Shown here: positions 20,548 to 32,900 of the stretch, one piece after another | How positions within the stretch are numbered: position 1 is the stretch's first letter | Layout: each line of letters starts with the position of its first letter | Source of the DNA: Amoebophrya sp. A120 | Lineage: Eukaryota > Sar > Dinophyceae > Syndiniales > Amoebophryaceae | Reading direction: 5' to 3' | Length of the DNA: 52,500 nt | NCBI GenBank assembly: GCA_905178155.1 | Contig: CAJINV010000002.1 | Coordinates: 2,990,515-3,043,014, forward strand | The notes under the pieces: generated by a model | What the model was told of the DNA's origin: nothing | Seen by the model: the letters and a program-made list of their open reading frames with translations, nothing else | Databases searched by the model: none | Made by a program: the position numbers and the translations under genes

Positions 20548-20965
20548 CACATGCTGTTCCTGGTTGGAACACGTGCTGCTCCTGTTTCTCGCTCTCACGC
20601 ACGACGTACTTCTCCACCATCATCTCTTCGAAATGTGTTGACTCTGATTGCCATGTTGCTAATCTCTCAGTACCATTCATGATCATGACCCCCCCCTCAA
20701 GTAAGTAAGCCAGTACTCACATACTCACATACCCACCTACTTTGACCTTCACTTTCGAGTTATGTTGGAGCTCAAGTTTCAGTAAGGAAAGCGACACGAC
20801 GCTTTGTTCGATCCTAGATAAAGAGCCTTCATTTTGTAAGAAACTGAAGAACAAGAGAAGTAAAGTATCTGGCATATAGCTTTGGTATCGAGCTGCACCG
20901 TAAATAGAAAACCAAAAATACCAATCCCGACAGTACTACGCCAAAGACAACAACTCACGATCATA

Positions 20966-23900
20966 ATGGGCAGCATTGACAAAATGTCGTCATCCACTAA
21001 GCCACCGGGGAATAGCAGCTCGACTAAAAAGTCCAAAAAAGCCGCCGACGAGAAGCAGAACGCCCTTGTCATTGGCAACGGCATCATCGGCTTAACCACC
21101 GCCCAGGAACTCTCCAAACACGGTTTCAATGTCACGATTGTGACAAACCAGAAAGAACCCTACCCGAGTAAAACGGATCCGAAGAAGTTGATGGAGTTGG
21201 ACTCGCTGTCCGCTCTGGCGGGGGGTTGGTGGTACCCGTACTCGACAAATTTGGACGGGGGGTCGTTAGCTGTCGACCCAGTCAGGCAGAAACAGTACGA
21301 CTTGAAAGTGACAAATTGGGCCATCGCGACGTTGGAAAAGTATTTGGAACAGGAACAGTTTTTCACCGCGCAGAACGATGGGGAGAGTGACAATAAAACT
21401 GGCGCTACTAGCAGTACTTCTGCGAGCAGAGCAAGCTTCTCCGAGTCTAGGAACAGCACGACGTCCACTTCTGCCTCAGCGTCGCAGCAAAACGTCTCGA
21501 TGGTTGATTTATTGGATAACACCAAAGCGATCCAAGATGCCGCTTCTCTGGGGCAGCATGTGGAGGAGGTCCCTTCTTTGATTCTCCGTTCCGGGGAGGA
21601 TTTTAAGAATAAAGAAGAGGAAGAAGCGTCCATACCGAACTGGAGTGGCACCAGGCGGGATTTGCACAAATGGACCCGGACCGATCGGTCCGGTGCGGAA
21701 GCACTACTGTTCGAGTACTTCCGGAAAAAAGCGGCGAAGTGGGACCGGATGCTGGGGAAGCAGGAGAAGGAAATGGTCAAGGCCGGGTTGATCGCGAAGT
21801 TAGAAGATCGGCCGAAGTTGGTCTCGCTGGAGAAACTCCGGGAGGAGCGAACCGCGGCGAAGGAGCAGGAACAGTTGCAGAAAGCATTGGCGGAGCAGGA
21901 GAAAAAGCGGCTGGAAAGGGAAGCTCGGGAGAAGGCGGAAGAGGAAAAAGCGATGAACCCATTTAAGATATCAACTCGGCAGCCGAGTGACGAAGGTGAA
22001 GAGATAAACGCAGGAGATGATACAACTGCAGCTCCCGAGTCGACGAGTGGTAATAATTCCAAATTGGCCGACCAAGATGAAGATCCGCTTGCGGGTGCTG
22101 GGACCTCGGTTTCGCCCAAATCTAGAAGGTCGTCGAAATCCTCCTCAAAGCACAAAAATTCGACATCTCCAGGCGAAGACTTCATGCGAAAAATGAAGTC
22201 CAAAATCGGTGACAACACCGGAGGCGAAGTAGAAGGAGGCTCCTCACCAAAATTACAACTCCCCGGCGCCCAGAAGGAGGAGGAAGAGCGGGTAAACATC
22301 CGCACACTGTCTATCGAGTACGAGAAGTTTCTTCCGGAGCTGCCCGGCGGGTTTTTTAACGCTGATTTTTTCCTGTCCGTCGTTTGCGACAGTCCTCTGT
22401 ACCTGCACGCGATGGAAAAAATTTTGAAGAAAACGCAGGTCCGTTTTTGCTACAACAGGCCACTCAACAACCTTCAGGAAGTGATGGAGTTTGTCATGAA
22501 TATCCTGTGCAAAAGTATCGTACTCGTAGTAATCGCAGTCATGCAATACAAATTTTTATCTCAAAGTAAAACAGCATCACAAATTCCATTTGTCATGCGG
22601 AGCTAATTTGTAATGCGATTACTACTAGTACGATACTTTTGCAATGCATAATGAAGACCGGAAAGCCAATCGGCGCTTTGGACATGATATGCAGTGCAAA
22701 AGCATCGTACTCGTATAAATGCATTACAAATTTTCTCAGCATGAGAAATAAAATTTGTAATGCGGATCTTGCTTAAGAAAAAAGATTTGTAATGCATGAT
22801 TGCAACACGAGTACGATACTTTTGCAATGCATACATGAAGCCGCCGTATTTCGATGTGGTGGTGAATTGCTGTGGGTTGTACGGTATGAACTGCAAAAGT
22901 ACTTAAAAGTATCGTACTCGTCGTAGTACAATTGCAATACAGATCTATTTCTTGAGGTAAATCCGCATTACAAATTTTATTTCTCATGCTGAGAAAATTT
23001 GTCATGCATTTATGCGAGTGCGATACTTTTGGTTTCATATACGGTGGCGATCTGAAGATGGATCAAGAGGAAGACGAGGAAGTCGAGAGTGTCAGTTCCG
23101 TAATCAAGTCGCCCGGAACAAATAACAAAAAAGATAAAGACGAAGATCAAGATGATTTATTCGACGCGATGGCCCTCGGCGAGCCTTTAGCCGGCATGAC
23201 AAAAAATTCCGCGAAAGACGAGGAGAAAGAAAAGCAGAAGCTCAACATCCACCCGAAAACTGGGGAGCCGAAAGAGGTGCTGTCCGCCTACGGCGGCATT
23301 GCCGTGTTTCAGCGCCTATGCAATGCAAAAGCATCGTACTCGTATAAATGCATTACAAATTTCCTCTGCATGAGACATGAAATTTGCAATGCGGATTTAC
23401 CTTGATAAAGAAATTACTATTGAAACTGCAGCAACTAGCCAAAATTGGCATTCCTACCCTGGTTCCAGGGTAGGTTCCAGGGTAGGGCTCCGGGGTAGGT
23501 AACACGAGGGGACAGTGGATTTAAGAGGGGGAGGGGTACAGCCTACCCAGGAACCGACCCAGGAACCGACTCAACCCGACTCCTCAGCCGACCGATACAG
23601 CTCGGGGAAAAAAACAAACACGAGCTGTGGAGTCGGGTAAAGAGTCGGGTAAAAGTCGGGCCCAGGGTAGGTTTTGAGTCGGGTAAAGTCGGGTAAATAG
23701 CTCGGGAAAGGCAAAGCGATCTTACCCGACTCCAGCCGATGCGATATCCTTTGCCGATGTGTGTGGGTCTGGAAGAGGCCAAGTCTGTCGCGCATACTTT
23801 GCGTGATCCACTATAATGCAAGCCATTTGAAGCCGGCGCCAGGTTTTTGCCGCTTTCCCGCATGGGGGCACGGAGCAAAGCCACGTCAAAAAGCTGCGCG

Positions 23901-26900
23901 CGTGGCTTTTTGGAAGCAAGCGAAGCCGACGCCCATGCTTTGGCGCTTTTCCGCATGGGGCACCGGAAAGCTTTGCGGCTGGCTTTCTACCAGCTAGCGA
24001 AGCCGCCGCCAGATTTTTGCCGCTTTCCCGCATGGGGGCACGGAGCAAAACCACGCCACAAAGCGCCGCGGCTGGCATAATTTTGGACGGGGGCACCATG
24101 TAGGGCGCGTGGGAACTGGCACGGGGACACGGAGCAAAGCCGCGGCAAGAATTTTCCCAGAATTGGGCGAAGGTGGTGCCCGGTTTCTCGCGCAAATCGG
24201 CACGGGGACACGAAGCAAAACCGTGGCCAGAAGCTGCCCCGAACGGACACAATAGGGCGAAGGCGGTGCCCGGCTTCTCGCGCAAACTGGCGCGGGGACA
24301 CGGAGCAAAGCCGCGGCCAGAATCGCGCTCGCCGCACTGGCACACGGAGCAAAACCGCACCCCCCCCAGAATTGGGCGAGGGCGGTGCCCGGTGGCTCGC
24401 GCAAACTGGCACGGGGACACGGAGCAAAGCCGCGGCCAGAACCGCGTCCGCCGCACTGGCACACGGAGCAAGGCCGCCCCGCCCCCCCCCAGAATTGGGC
24501 GAGGGCGGTGCCCGGTGTCTCGCGCAAACTGGCACGGGGACACGGAGCAAAGCCGCGGCCAGAGCCGCACGCTCCCGCCGCACTGGCACACGGAGCGAGA
24601 CCGCCCCTCCCCAGAATTGGATGGGCGAGGGCGGTGCCCGGTTTCTCGCGCAAACTAGCACGGGGACCCTCCCGGAGCAAAGTCGCGGCCAGAGGCTCCC
24701 CCGAATTCACTGGGCGAAGGTGGTGCCCGGCTTCTCGCGCAAACTAGCATGGGGACGCGGTGCAAAGGCGCGGCCAGAAGCTTCCCGAAATTGGGCGAAG
24801 ACGGTGCCCGGGCTCTCGCGCAAACTGGCACGGGGACCCGGAGCAAAGTCGCGGCCAGAAGCTTCCCGGAGCCAACGAATTCACTGGGCGAAGGTGGTGC
24901 CCGGTCTCTCGCGCAAACTAGCATGGGGACCCGGAGCAAAGTCGCGGCCAGAAGCTTCCCAGAATTCATGGGGCGAAGGTGGTGCCCGGTTTCTCGCGCA
25001 AACTAGCACGGAGGCCCGGGGCAAAGGCGCGGCCAGAAGCTTCCCGGAACTGAGCGAAGGCGGTGCCTGGGTTCTCGCGCAAACTGGCATGGGGACCCGG
25101 AGCAAAGTCAAGGCCAGAAGCTTCCCGGACGTGACTCATTCGGCGAAGGTGGTGCCCGGTTTCTCGCGCAAAGTAGCATGTGGACCCGGGGCAAAGTCGC
25201 GGCCAGAAGCTTCCCAGAATTCACTGGGCGAAGGTGTTGCCCGGTTTCTCGCGCAAACTAGCAGGGGGACCCGGAGCAAAGGCGCGGCCGGAAGCGTCCC
25301 GGAATTGGGCGGAGATGGTGCCCGGGTTCTCGCGCAAACTGGCACGGGGACCCGGAGCAAAGTCATGGCCAGGGGCTTCCCCGAATTCACTGGGCGAAGG
25401 CGGTGCCCGGTTTCTCGCGCAAACTAGCATGGTGCCCCGGAGCAAAGTCGCGGCCAGAAGCTTTCCAGAATTCATTGGGCGGAGGTGGTGCCCGGTTTCT
25501 CGCGCAAACTAGCATGGGGACCTGGAGCAAAGGCGCGGCCAGAAGCTTCCCGGAATAAATTGGGCGAAGACGGTGCCCGGGTTCTCGCGCAAACTGGCAT
25601 GGGGACCCGGAGCAAAGTCACGGCCACAAGCTTCCCAGAATTCACTGGGCGAAGGTGGTGCCCGGTTTCTCGCGCAAACTAGCAGGGGGACCCGGAGCAA
25701 AGTCGCGGCCAGAAGCTTCCCAGAATTCATTGGGCGAAGGTGGTGCCCGGTTTCTCGCGCGAACTAGCATGGGGACCCGGAGCAAAGGCGCGGCCAGAAG
25801 CCTCCCGGAATTGGGCAAACAAAGGCGGCGCCCCGGTTCTCGCGCAAATTGGCATGGGGACCCGGAGCAAAGTCACGGCCAGAAGCTTCCCAGGGTGAAT
25901 GAATTCACTGGGCGAAGGTGGTGCCCGGCTTCTCGCGCGAACTAGCACGGGGACCCGGAGCAAAGTCGCGGCCATAAGCTACACAAGTGAAATATGCCCC
26001 CGCCCCCGGAAGTCAGCAAGTCTTGGGTGCTTAGGTAGCACCCCATCTGGTGCTTAGGAAGCACCCCGCCTTGTATTATTTGGCACCCGGATGGTCTCTG
26101 AATGATGGACCAGCTGAGACTCTTACGTCGTACGTAGAACTCCTAGGAACTTCGGTTCAAAGTGTTGGCGTTGATCTCCAGACTCATGGGACTCTGCTGG
26201 GTCAAGCTCAAGTGTCTGAGTACGACTGTAATTAAGAGCAATAGCATTGCAGCTGGCTGATCGCGAGCAAGTAATAAATAGCGTTAGCTAGTAGAAGCAC
26301 CGCCCCGATCTAGAGGATGTCTGAATATTGAAGGATCGCCAGCGCGCAAGCTTCGAGCTTTTGGCGCGGTCATGCACAGAAACAAAATCTGGGAAAAGCT
26401 CGACAGGGGGGTCCAGTCATGGGCCGGCGAATGCGGGCGATCCGGGTGTCACATAGACACCCGATCTGCCGGAATCCGGCGGCGCAGAAGAAGCCGACTT
26501 TGTGGCTGCCACATCGGGGCTGTAGCCCGTGGATTCCCTTCAGAAAAGCGGCGATCTTTTCTTTGGGGCGCCAGATCCCGGCAGATCGGGTGTCTATGTG
26601 ACACCCGGATCGGCGGACTTGCCGCATCGGGCGAGTGCAACGCCCACCCTGTGGCGCCTGCATGCAAAGACCCAACGCGCTTGCTGCAAAATGTCACAAG
26701 TGGAGCGCTCGCATGCCTACGATACCACGGCGCTCAGGGTGTGAAGTAGGCTCATCGCCGGCATGGATCGTCTTTGCTACCTGGGCAGATGGTCATCATC
26801 CCATGAGCTTGAGGTCGCGCAGCAGACTCCGACGAGTCTGCAGATCGACTGCAGCTCCTTCGTCAGCATTTTGAACAGAAGTCCCTAGGAGTTCTGCGAC

Positions 26901-29900
26901 ATAAGAGTCTCAGCTGGTCCATCATTCAGAGACCATCCGGAGCCCGACACTTGTTGGGTGCCAAATAATGCAAGATGGGGTGCTTCCTAAGCACCAGATG
27001 GGGTGCTACCTAAGCACCCCAGAGTTGGTGACTTCCGGGGGCGGGGGCATATTTCACTTGTGTATAAGCTTCCCGGAATTCACTGGGCGAAGGTGGTGCC
27101 CGGTTTCTCGCGCAAACTAGCACGGGGACCCGGAGCAAAGGCGCGGCCAGAAGCTTCCCGGAATTGGGCGAAGACGGTGCCCGGGTCCTCGCGCAAACTG
27201 GCATGGGGACCGACCCGGAGCAAAGTCACGGCCAGAAGCTTCCCAGAAGTCATTGGGCGAAGGTGGTGCCCGGTTTCTCGCGCAAACTAGCAGGGGGGCC
27301 CGGCGCAAAGTCGCGGCCAGAAGCTTCCCAGAATTCAATGGGTGAAGGTGGTGCCCGGCTTCTCGCGCAAACCAGCATGGGGACCCGGAGCAAAGGCGCG
27401 GCCAGAAGCTTCCCGGAATTGGGCGAAGGCGGTGCCCGGGTTCTCGCGCAAACTAGCATGGGGACCCGGAGCAAAGTCGCGGCCAGAAGCTTCCCGGAAC
27501 GAATTCACTGGGCGAAGGTGGTGCCCGGTCTCTCGCGCAAACTAGCATGGGGACCCGGAGCAAAGTCGCGGCCAGAAGCTTCCCAGAATTCATGGGGCGA
27601 AGCAATATGGTGGGGGCGAGAGGCATGTATGAGTTTTGCGATGTATTGGCGGAAATACATCGCAAAGCTCATACATCATACATGGAAGATTTGAGGAGAG
27701 CGACCTTCCTCACTTTCGTACATTATTTATACATCATACATTGTACATCATACATCGCAAACTCTCCGCTGTAGGTACCTCATACATCATACATCGCAAC
27801 TTCTCCGCTGTAGGTACCTCATACGTCATACATCATACACCGCAAGTTCTCCGCTCTGGGTACCTCATACATTGTACATCATACATCATACATTGTACAT
27901 GGTGCATCCTGCTTGGTACGTTGTACATCGTATATTGTACATTGTACATCGTACATCGACCACAGCTCGGCAGAGGCCCGGACGTCGAGCAGTTGCAACA
28001 GCTCGACGCGGCTGCTCCAACAGCTTGGCATGGCCTCGCTTGTCGAGCTGTTTGAACAGCTCGACAACAGCCCGACATGGACCCGGATGTCGAGCTGTTG
28101 GAACAGCTCGACAACGGCTCGACATGATGGACCCGGATGTCGACAGCTCGACATGGACCCGGATGTCGAGCTGTTCGAGCAGCTCGACAACAGCTCGACA
28201 CGGGCTCGGATGTAGAGCTGTTTGAACAGCTCGACAACAGCTCAACATGGGCCCGGATGTCGAGCTGTTTCAACAGCTCGACAACAGCTCGGCAGAGGCC
28301 CGGATGTCGAGCTGTTGCAACAGCTCGACACGGCTGCCCCACCAGCTCGACATGGACCCGGGTATCGAGCTGTTGGAACAGCTCGACAACGGCTCGACAT
28401 GGGCCCGGATGTCGAGCTGCTCGAACAGCTCGACGACCTACAATGTACAATGTACGATGTACCATGTCCAATACATCAATGTACATAATGCACAATGCAC
28501 CAATGTACAATGTATCATACATCGTACATCATACACTGGACCATGTACAATGTACGATGTGCCATGTATGATACATTGATGTATTGCACCTCATACGTTG
28601 TACATGGGAACCGTCGCGCTCTCCTCAAATCTTCCATGTGTGATGTATGAGCTTTGCGATGTATTTCCGCCAATACATCGCAAAACTCATACATGCCTCT
28701 CGCCCCCACCATACCCGAATTCACTGGGCGAAGGTGTTGCCCGGTTTCTCGCGCAAACTAGCAGGGGGACCCGGAGCAATGGCGCGGCTAGAAGCTTCCC
28801 GGAATTGGGCGAAGACGGTGCCCGGGTTCTCGCGCAAACTGGCATGGGGGCCGGCCGGGAGCAAAGCCACGGCCAGGAGCTTGCTCCCCAGAATTCACTG
28901 GGCGCAGGCGGTGCCCGGTTTCTCGCGCAAACTAGCATGGGGACCCGGAGCAAAGTCGCGGCCAGAAGCTTCCCAGAATTCATTGGGCGAAGGTGGTTCC
29001 CGGTTTCTCGCGCAAACTAGCATGGGGACCCGGAGCAAAGGCGCGGCCAGAAGCGTCCCGGAATTGGGCGAAGACGGTGCCCGGGCTCTCGCGCAAACTG
29101 GCATGGGGACCCGGAGCAAAGTCGCGGCCCGAAGCTTCCCAGAATTCACTGGGCGAAGGAGGTTCCCGGTTTCTCGCGCAAACTAGCATGGGGACCCGGA
29201 GCAAAGTCGCGGCCAGAAGCTTCCCAGAATTCATGGGGCGAAGGTGGTGCCCGGTTTCTCGCGCAAACTAGCACGGAGGCCCGGGGCAAAGGCGCGGCCA
29301 GAAGCTTCCCGGAACTGAGCGAAGGCGGTGCCTGGGTTCTCGCGCAAACTGGCATGGGGACCCGGAGCAAAGTCAAGGCCAGAAGCTTCCCGGACGTGAC
29401 TCATTCGGCGAAGGTGGTGCCCGGTTTCTCGCGCAAAGTAGCATGTGGACCCGGGGCAAAGTCGCGGCCAGAAGCTTCCCAGAATTCACTGGGCGAAGGT
29501 GTTGCCCGGTTTCTCGCGCAAACTAGCAGGGGGACCCGGAGCAAAGGCGCGGCCGGAAGCGTCCCGGAATTGGGCGGAGATGGTGCCCGGGTTCTCGCGC
29601 AAACTGGCACGGGGACCCGGAGCAAAGTCATGGCCAGGGGCTTCCCCGAATTCACTGGGCGAAGGCGGTGCCCGGTTTCTCGCGCAAACTAGCATGGTGC
29701 CCCGGAGCAAAGTCGCGGCCAGAAGCTTTCCAGAATTCATTGGGCGGAGGTGGTGCCCGGTTTCTCGCGCAAACTAGCATGGGGACCTGGAGCAAAGGCG
29801 CGGCCAGAAGCTTCCCGGAATAAATTGGGCGAAGACGGTGCCCGGGTTCTCGCGCAAACTGGCATGGGGACCCGGAGCAAAGTCACGGCCACAAGCTTCC

Positions 29901-32900
29901 CAGAATTCACTGGGCGAAGGTGGTGCCCGGTTTCTCGCGCAAACTAGCAGGGGGACCCGGAGCAAAGTCGCGGCCAGAAGCTTCCCAGAATTCATTGGGC
30001 GAAGGTGGTGCCCGGTTTCTCGCGCGAACTAGCATGGGGACCCGGAGCAAAGGCGCGGCCAGAAGCCTCCCGGAATTGGGCAAACAAAGGCGGCGCCCCG
30101 GTTCTCGCGCAAATTGGCATGGGGACCCGGAGCAAAGTCACGGCCAGAAGCTTCCCAGGGTGAATGAATTCACTGGGCGAAGGTGGTGCCCGGCTTCTCG
30201 CGCGAACTAGCACGGGGACCCGGAGCAAAGTCGCGGCCATAAGCTACACAAGTGAAATATGCCCCCGCCCCCGGAAGTCAGCAAGTCTTGGGTGCTTAGG
30301 TAGCACCCCATCTGGTGCTTAGGAAGCACCCCGCCTTGTATTATTTGGCACCCGGATGGTCTCTGAATGATGGACCAGCTGAGACTCTTACGTCGTACGT
30401 AGAACTCCTAGGAACTTCGGTTCAAAGTGTTGGCGTTGATCTCCAGACTCATGGGACTCTGCTGGGTCAAGCTCAAGTGTCTGAGTACGACTGTAATTAA
30501 GAGCAATAGCATTGCAGCTGGCTGATCGCGAGCAAGTAATAAATAGCGTTAGCTAGTAGAAGCACCGCCCCGATCTAGAGGATGTCTGAATATTGAAGGA
30601 TCGCCAGCGCGCAAGCTTCGAGCTTTTGGCGCGGTCATGCACAGAAACAAAATCTGGGAAAAGCTCGACAGGGGGGTCCAGTCATGGGCCGGCGAATGCG
30701 GGCGATCCGGGTGTCACATAGACACCCGATCTGCCGGAATCCGGCGGCGCAGAAGAAGCCGACTTTGTGGCTGCCACATCGGGGCTGTAGCCCGTGGATT
30801 CCCTTCAGAAAAGCGGCGATCTTTTCTTTGGGGCGCCAGATCCCGGCAGATCGGGTGTCTATGTGACACCCGGATCGGCGGACTTGCCGCATCGGGCGAG
30901 TGCAACGCCCACCCTGTGGCGCCTGCATGCAAAGACCCAACGCGCTTGCTGCAAAATGTCACAAGTGGAGCGCTCGCATGCCTACGATACCACGGCGCTC
31001 AGGGTGTGAAGTAGGCTCATCGCCGGCATGGATCGTCTTTGCTACCTGGGCAGATGGTCATCATCCCATGAGCTTGAGGTCGCGCAGCAGACTCCGACGA
31101 GTCTGCAGATCGACTGCAGCTCCTTCGTCAGCATTTTGAACAGAAGTCCCTAGGAGTTCTGCGACATAAGAGTCTCAGCTGGTCCATCATTCAGAGACCA
31201 TCCGGAGCCCGACACTTGTTGGGTGCCAAATAATGCAAGATGGGGTGCTTCCTAAGCACCAGATGGGGTGCTACCTAAGCACCCCAGAGTTGGTGACTTC
31301 CGGGGGCGGGGGCATATTTCACTTGTGTATAAGCTTCCCGGAATTCACTGGGCGAAGGTGGTGCCCGGTTTCTCGCGCAAACTAGCACGGGGACCCGGAG
31401 CAAAGGCGCGGCCAGAAGCTTCCCGGAATTGGGCGAAGACGGTGCCCGGGTTCTCGCGCGAGCTGGCATGGGGACCCGGGGCAAAGTCACGCGCAGAAGC
31501 TTCCCAGAATTGGGCGTGCCGCCGGCTTTTAGAAGTTAGGCCGCCCGCCAAGCGCTTCTCTCCTACCTGAAGTAGGGCCGCCAGGCAGCGGCGCCCAATG
31601 GCCCGGGGCCGATTTCCAAACGCCTGCCATCAGCCTGCAGGCCGGTGTCGGAGTCCTGCAAGTGGAAGCGAACGCGCCACCCCTCGGGCGCCCATCGGGG
31701 CGCCCTATGTTGTAGCCCGCTGGGGATGGCGCGGCACTGGCCATTCCTCTACTTCGCGACGCGCGTCCCCGTTGCGGTTGCGTTCGAATGTCGCGAGGAG
31801 CAAGCCCGCACGGCCTCGGAAACCGCTCCGACCGCCCAATGCCCTCCAAAGATGCAAGGTCTCTGCACGGGGGCCCCAGCCCCCGTGCTCGGACCTTGTT
31901 TGTAATGCATGATTGCAATTCCTACGAGTGCGATACTTTTGCACAGCATAGCGCCCGAACGGGTTGAAAATTCGGAACAAGAAGCGGTACCCGCCAAACG
32001 TATCCATAAAGCTCTCCGCGCACGACGGTCTGGTCGGGCGAAAGCACATGTTGTCCTCCACCTTCCCTGCCTACGTGATCCCCCGCGGGGAATTCTTGAT
32101 AGTGGGCGGGAGTTGCATGCTCGAGGGAGAACACGACGCGGAGATCCCGGCGTATTACTACGAGAAATTGTCGAAGTGGGAGAAGTATGGATTGCAAAAG
32201 TAGATTCTTCGTATTAATACGTGGTAAATGCATAACAAATTTGCTCAGCATGACCACGGATGAAATTTGTCATGGTGAATTGCCTACGGCTCCAGTTTTG
32301 CTTTTGTCATGCGTGATTGCAATTACCACGAGCCCATAGAAGATATTGCTTTTGCACATTATAAAAGAGGGTTGGGCACGCTGAAACTCGCGACTTCGGA
32401 GCAAGACCGGTTGAACCACGTGTGGAAGGATTTTTTGCCCACGGTGTCAAATATGAAAGTGCACAACTCCCCCTGCCTCCCCCTCATTTGTATTGCATGA
32501 AGAGCACGACGACAAGCGTCAGCAAGAATACAGGTTTTGCATGACAAATTTGGAGAGGAATGTAGTGCTGCTTGGGCTGCCAGAAGTTGTAATGCAAACA
32601 GTGCCAAGAGCCAAGGCGTAAATCTAAGGCATTTTGCATGACAAATGAGGGGGAGGGGGAGTTGTGCACTGTCATATCAAATAGGAAATACCCAGAAGAG
32701 AAATCCGGCAACGCGCCGTTGTTCCACAAAATTGGAAGAAGACCGATTCGGGAGGAGGGGGTGTTGTGTGCGGTGGACGAGAATTTGAGCTACAGCCTCG
32801 CATTGGAGTATGACATTGGGAACAATGTGGCCACCGGGGGCGGGACGACTAAAAAGCCGTTGCAGCTACCGTTTGTTTGGGCGGACAACTACGGGCACGG

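Larger units (their letters stand above)
27606..28713. mobile_element. Second type of foldback element, TAT..ATA ends (1108 bp)
   Basis: Nearly perfect inverted arms of about 98 bases. Left starts TATGGTGGGGGCGAGAGGCA and right ends TGCCTCTCGCCCCCACCATA. Each contains the hairpin TTTGCGATGTATT / AATACATCGCAAA and AGATTTGAGGAGAGCG. The flanks (AGCAA, CCCGA) show no duplication. The inside is CATACATTGTACA-type short repeats around a 28-60 base minisatellite. Termini match the introner TAT..ATA rule. Confidence 0.75.
23317..31950. mobile_element. Giant family-A introner forming an 8.6 kb intron
   Basis: The left 100 bases (TATGCAATGCAAAAGCATCG, then GCATTACAAATTTCCTC and AATTTGCAATGCGGATTTAC) and the right 57 bases (TTTGTAATGCATGATTGC to GATACTTTTGCACAGCATA) are an ordinary family-A introner, compare 13759-13907. 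The flanks are an exact duplication, GCGCC. About 8.5 kb of cargo is inserted two-thirds of the way along: short G-rich repeats, an 85-base satellite, three large foldback elements and a GC-rich tail. Removing all of it plus one GCGCC restores Phe-Gln-Arg-Pro-Asn in the oxidase frame, and the downstream exons carry the family's C-terminal signature. So the whole block behaves as one intron. Confidence 0.88.

Noticed and set aside
21160-22305. Minus-strand frame of 381 codons
   Set aside because: Shadow of exon 1 of the oxidase; Ser/Phe/Cys-rich translation typical of the antisense of Lys/Glu-rich coding DNA.
24372-25427. Open frame of 351 codons
   Set aside because: It is the 85-base satellite read through; similar frames exist on both strands and in every satellite block, with period-related repeats and no domain.
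27886-28571. Frames rich in Ser-Cys-Asn or Arg-Ala-Val
   Set aside because: They translate the GAGCTGTT minisatellite units.
30635-31014. Paired frames of about 100-125 codons in the foldback element
   Set aside because: They lie in mirror-image arms, so both strands give similar peptides; no domain.
24060-31510. CRISPR-like regular repeats
   Set aside because: Units are contiguous satellite without unique spacers, in a eukaryotic intron.
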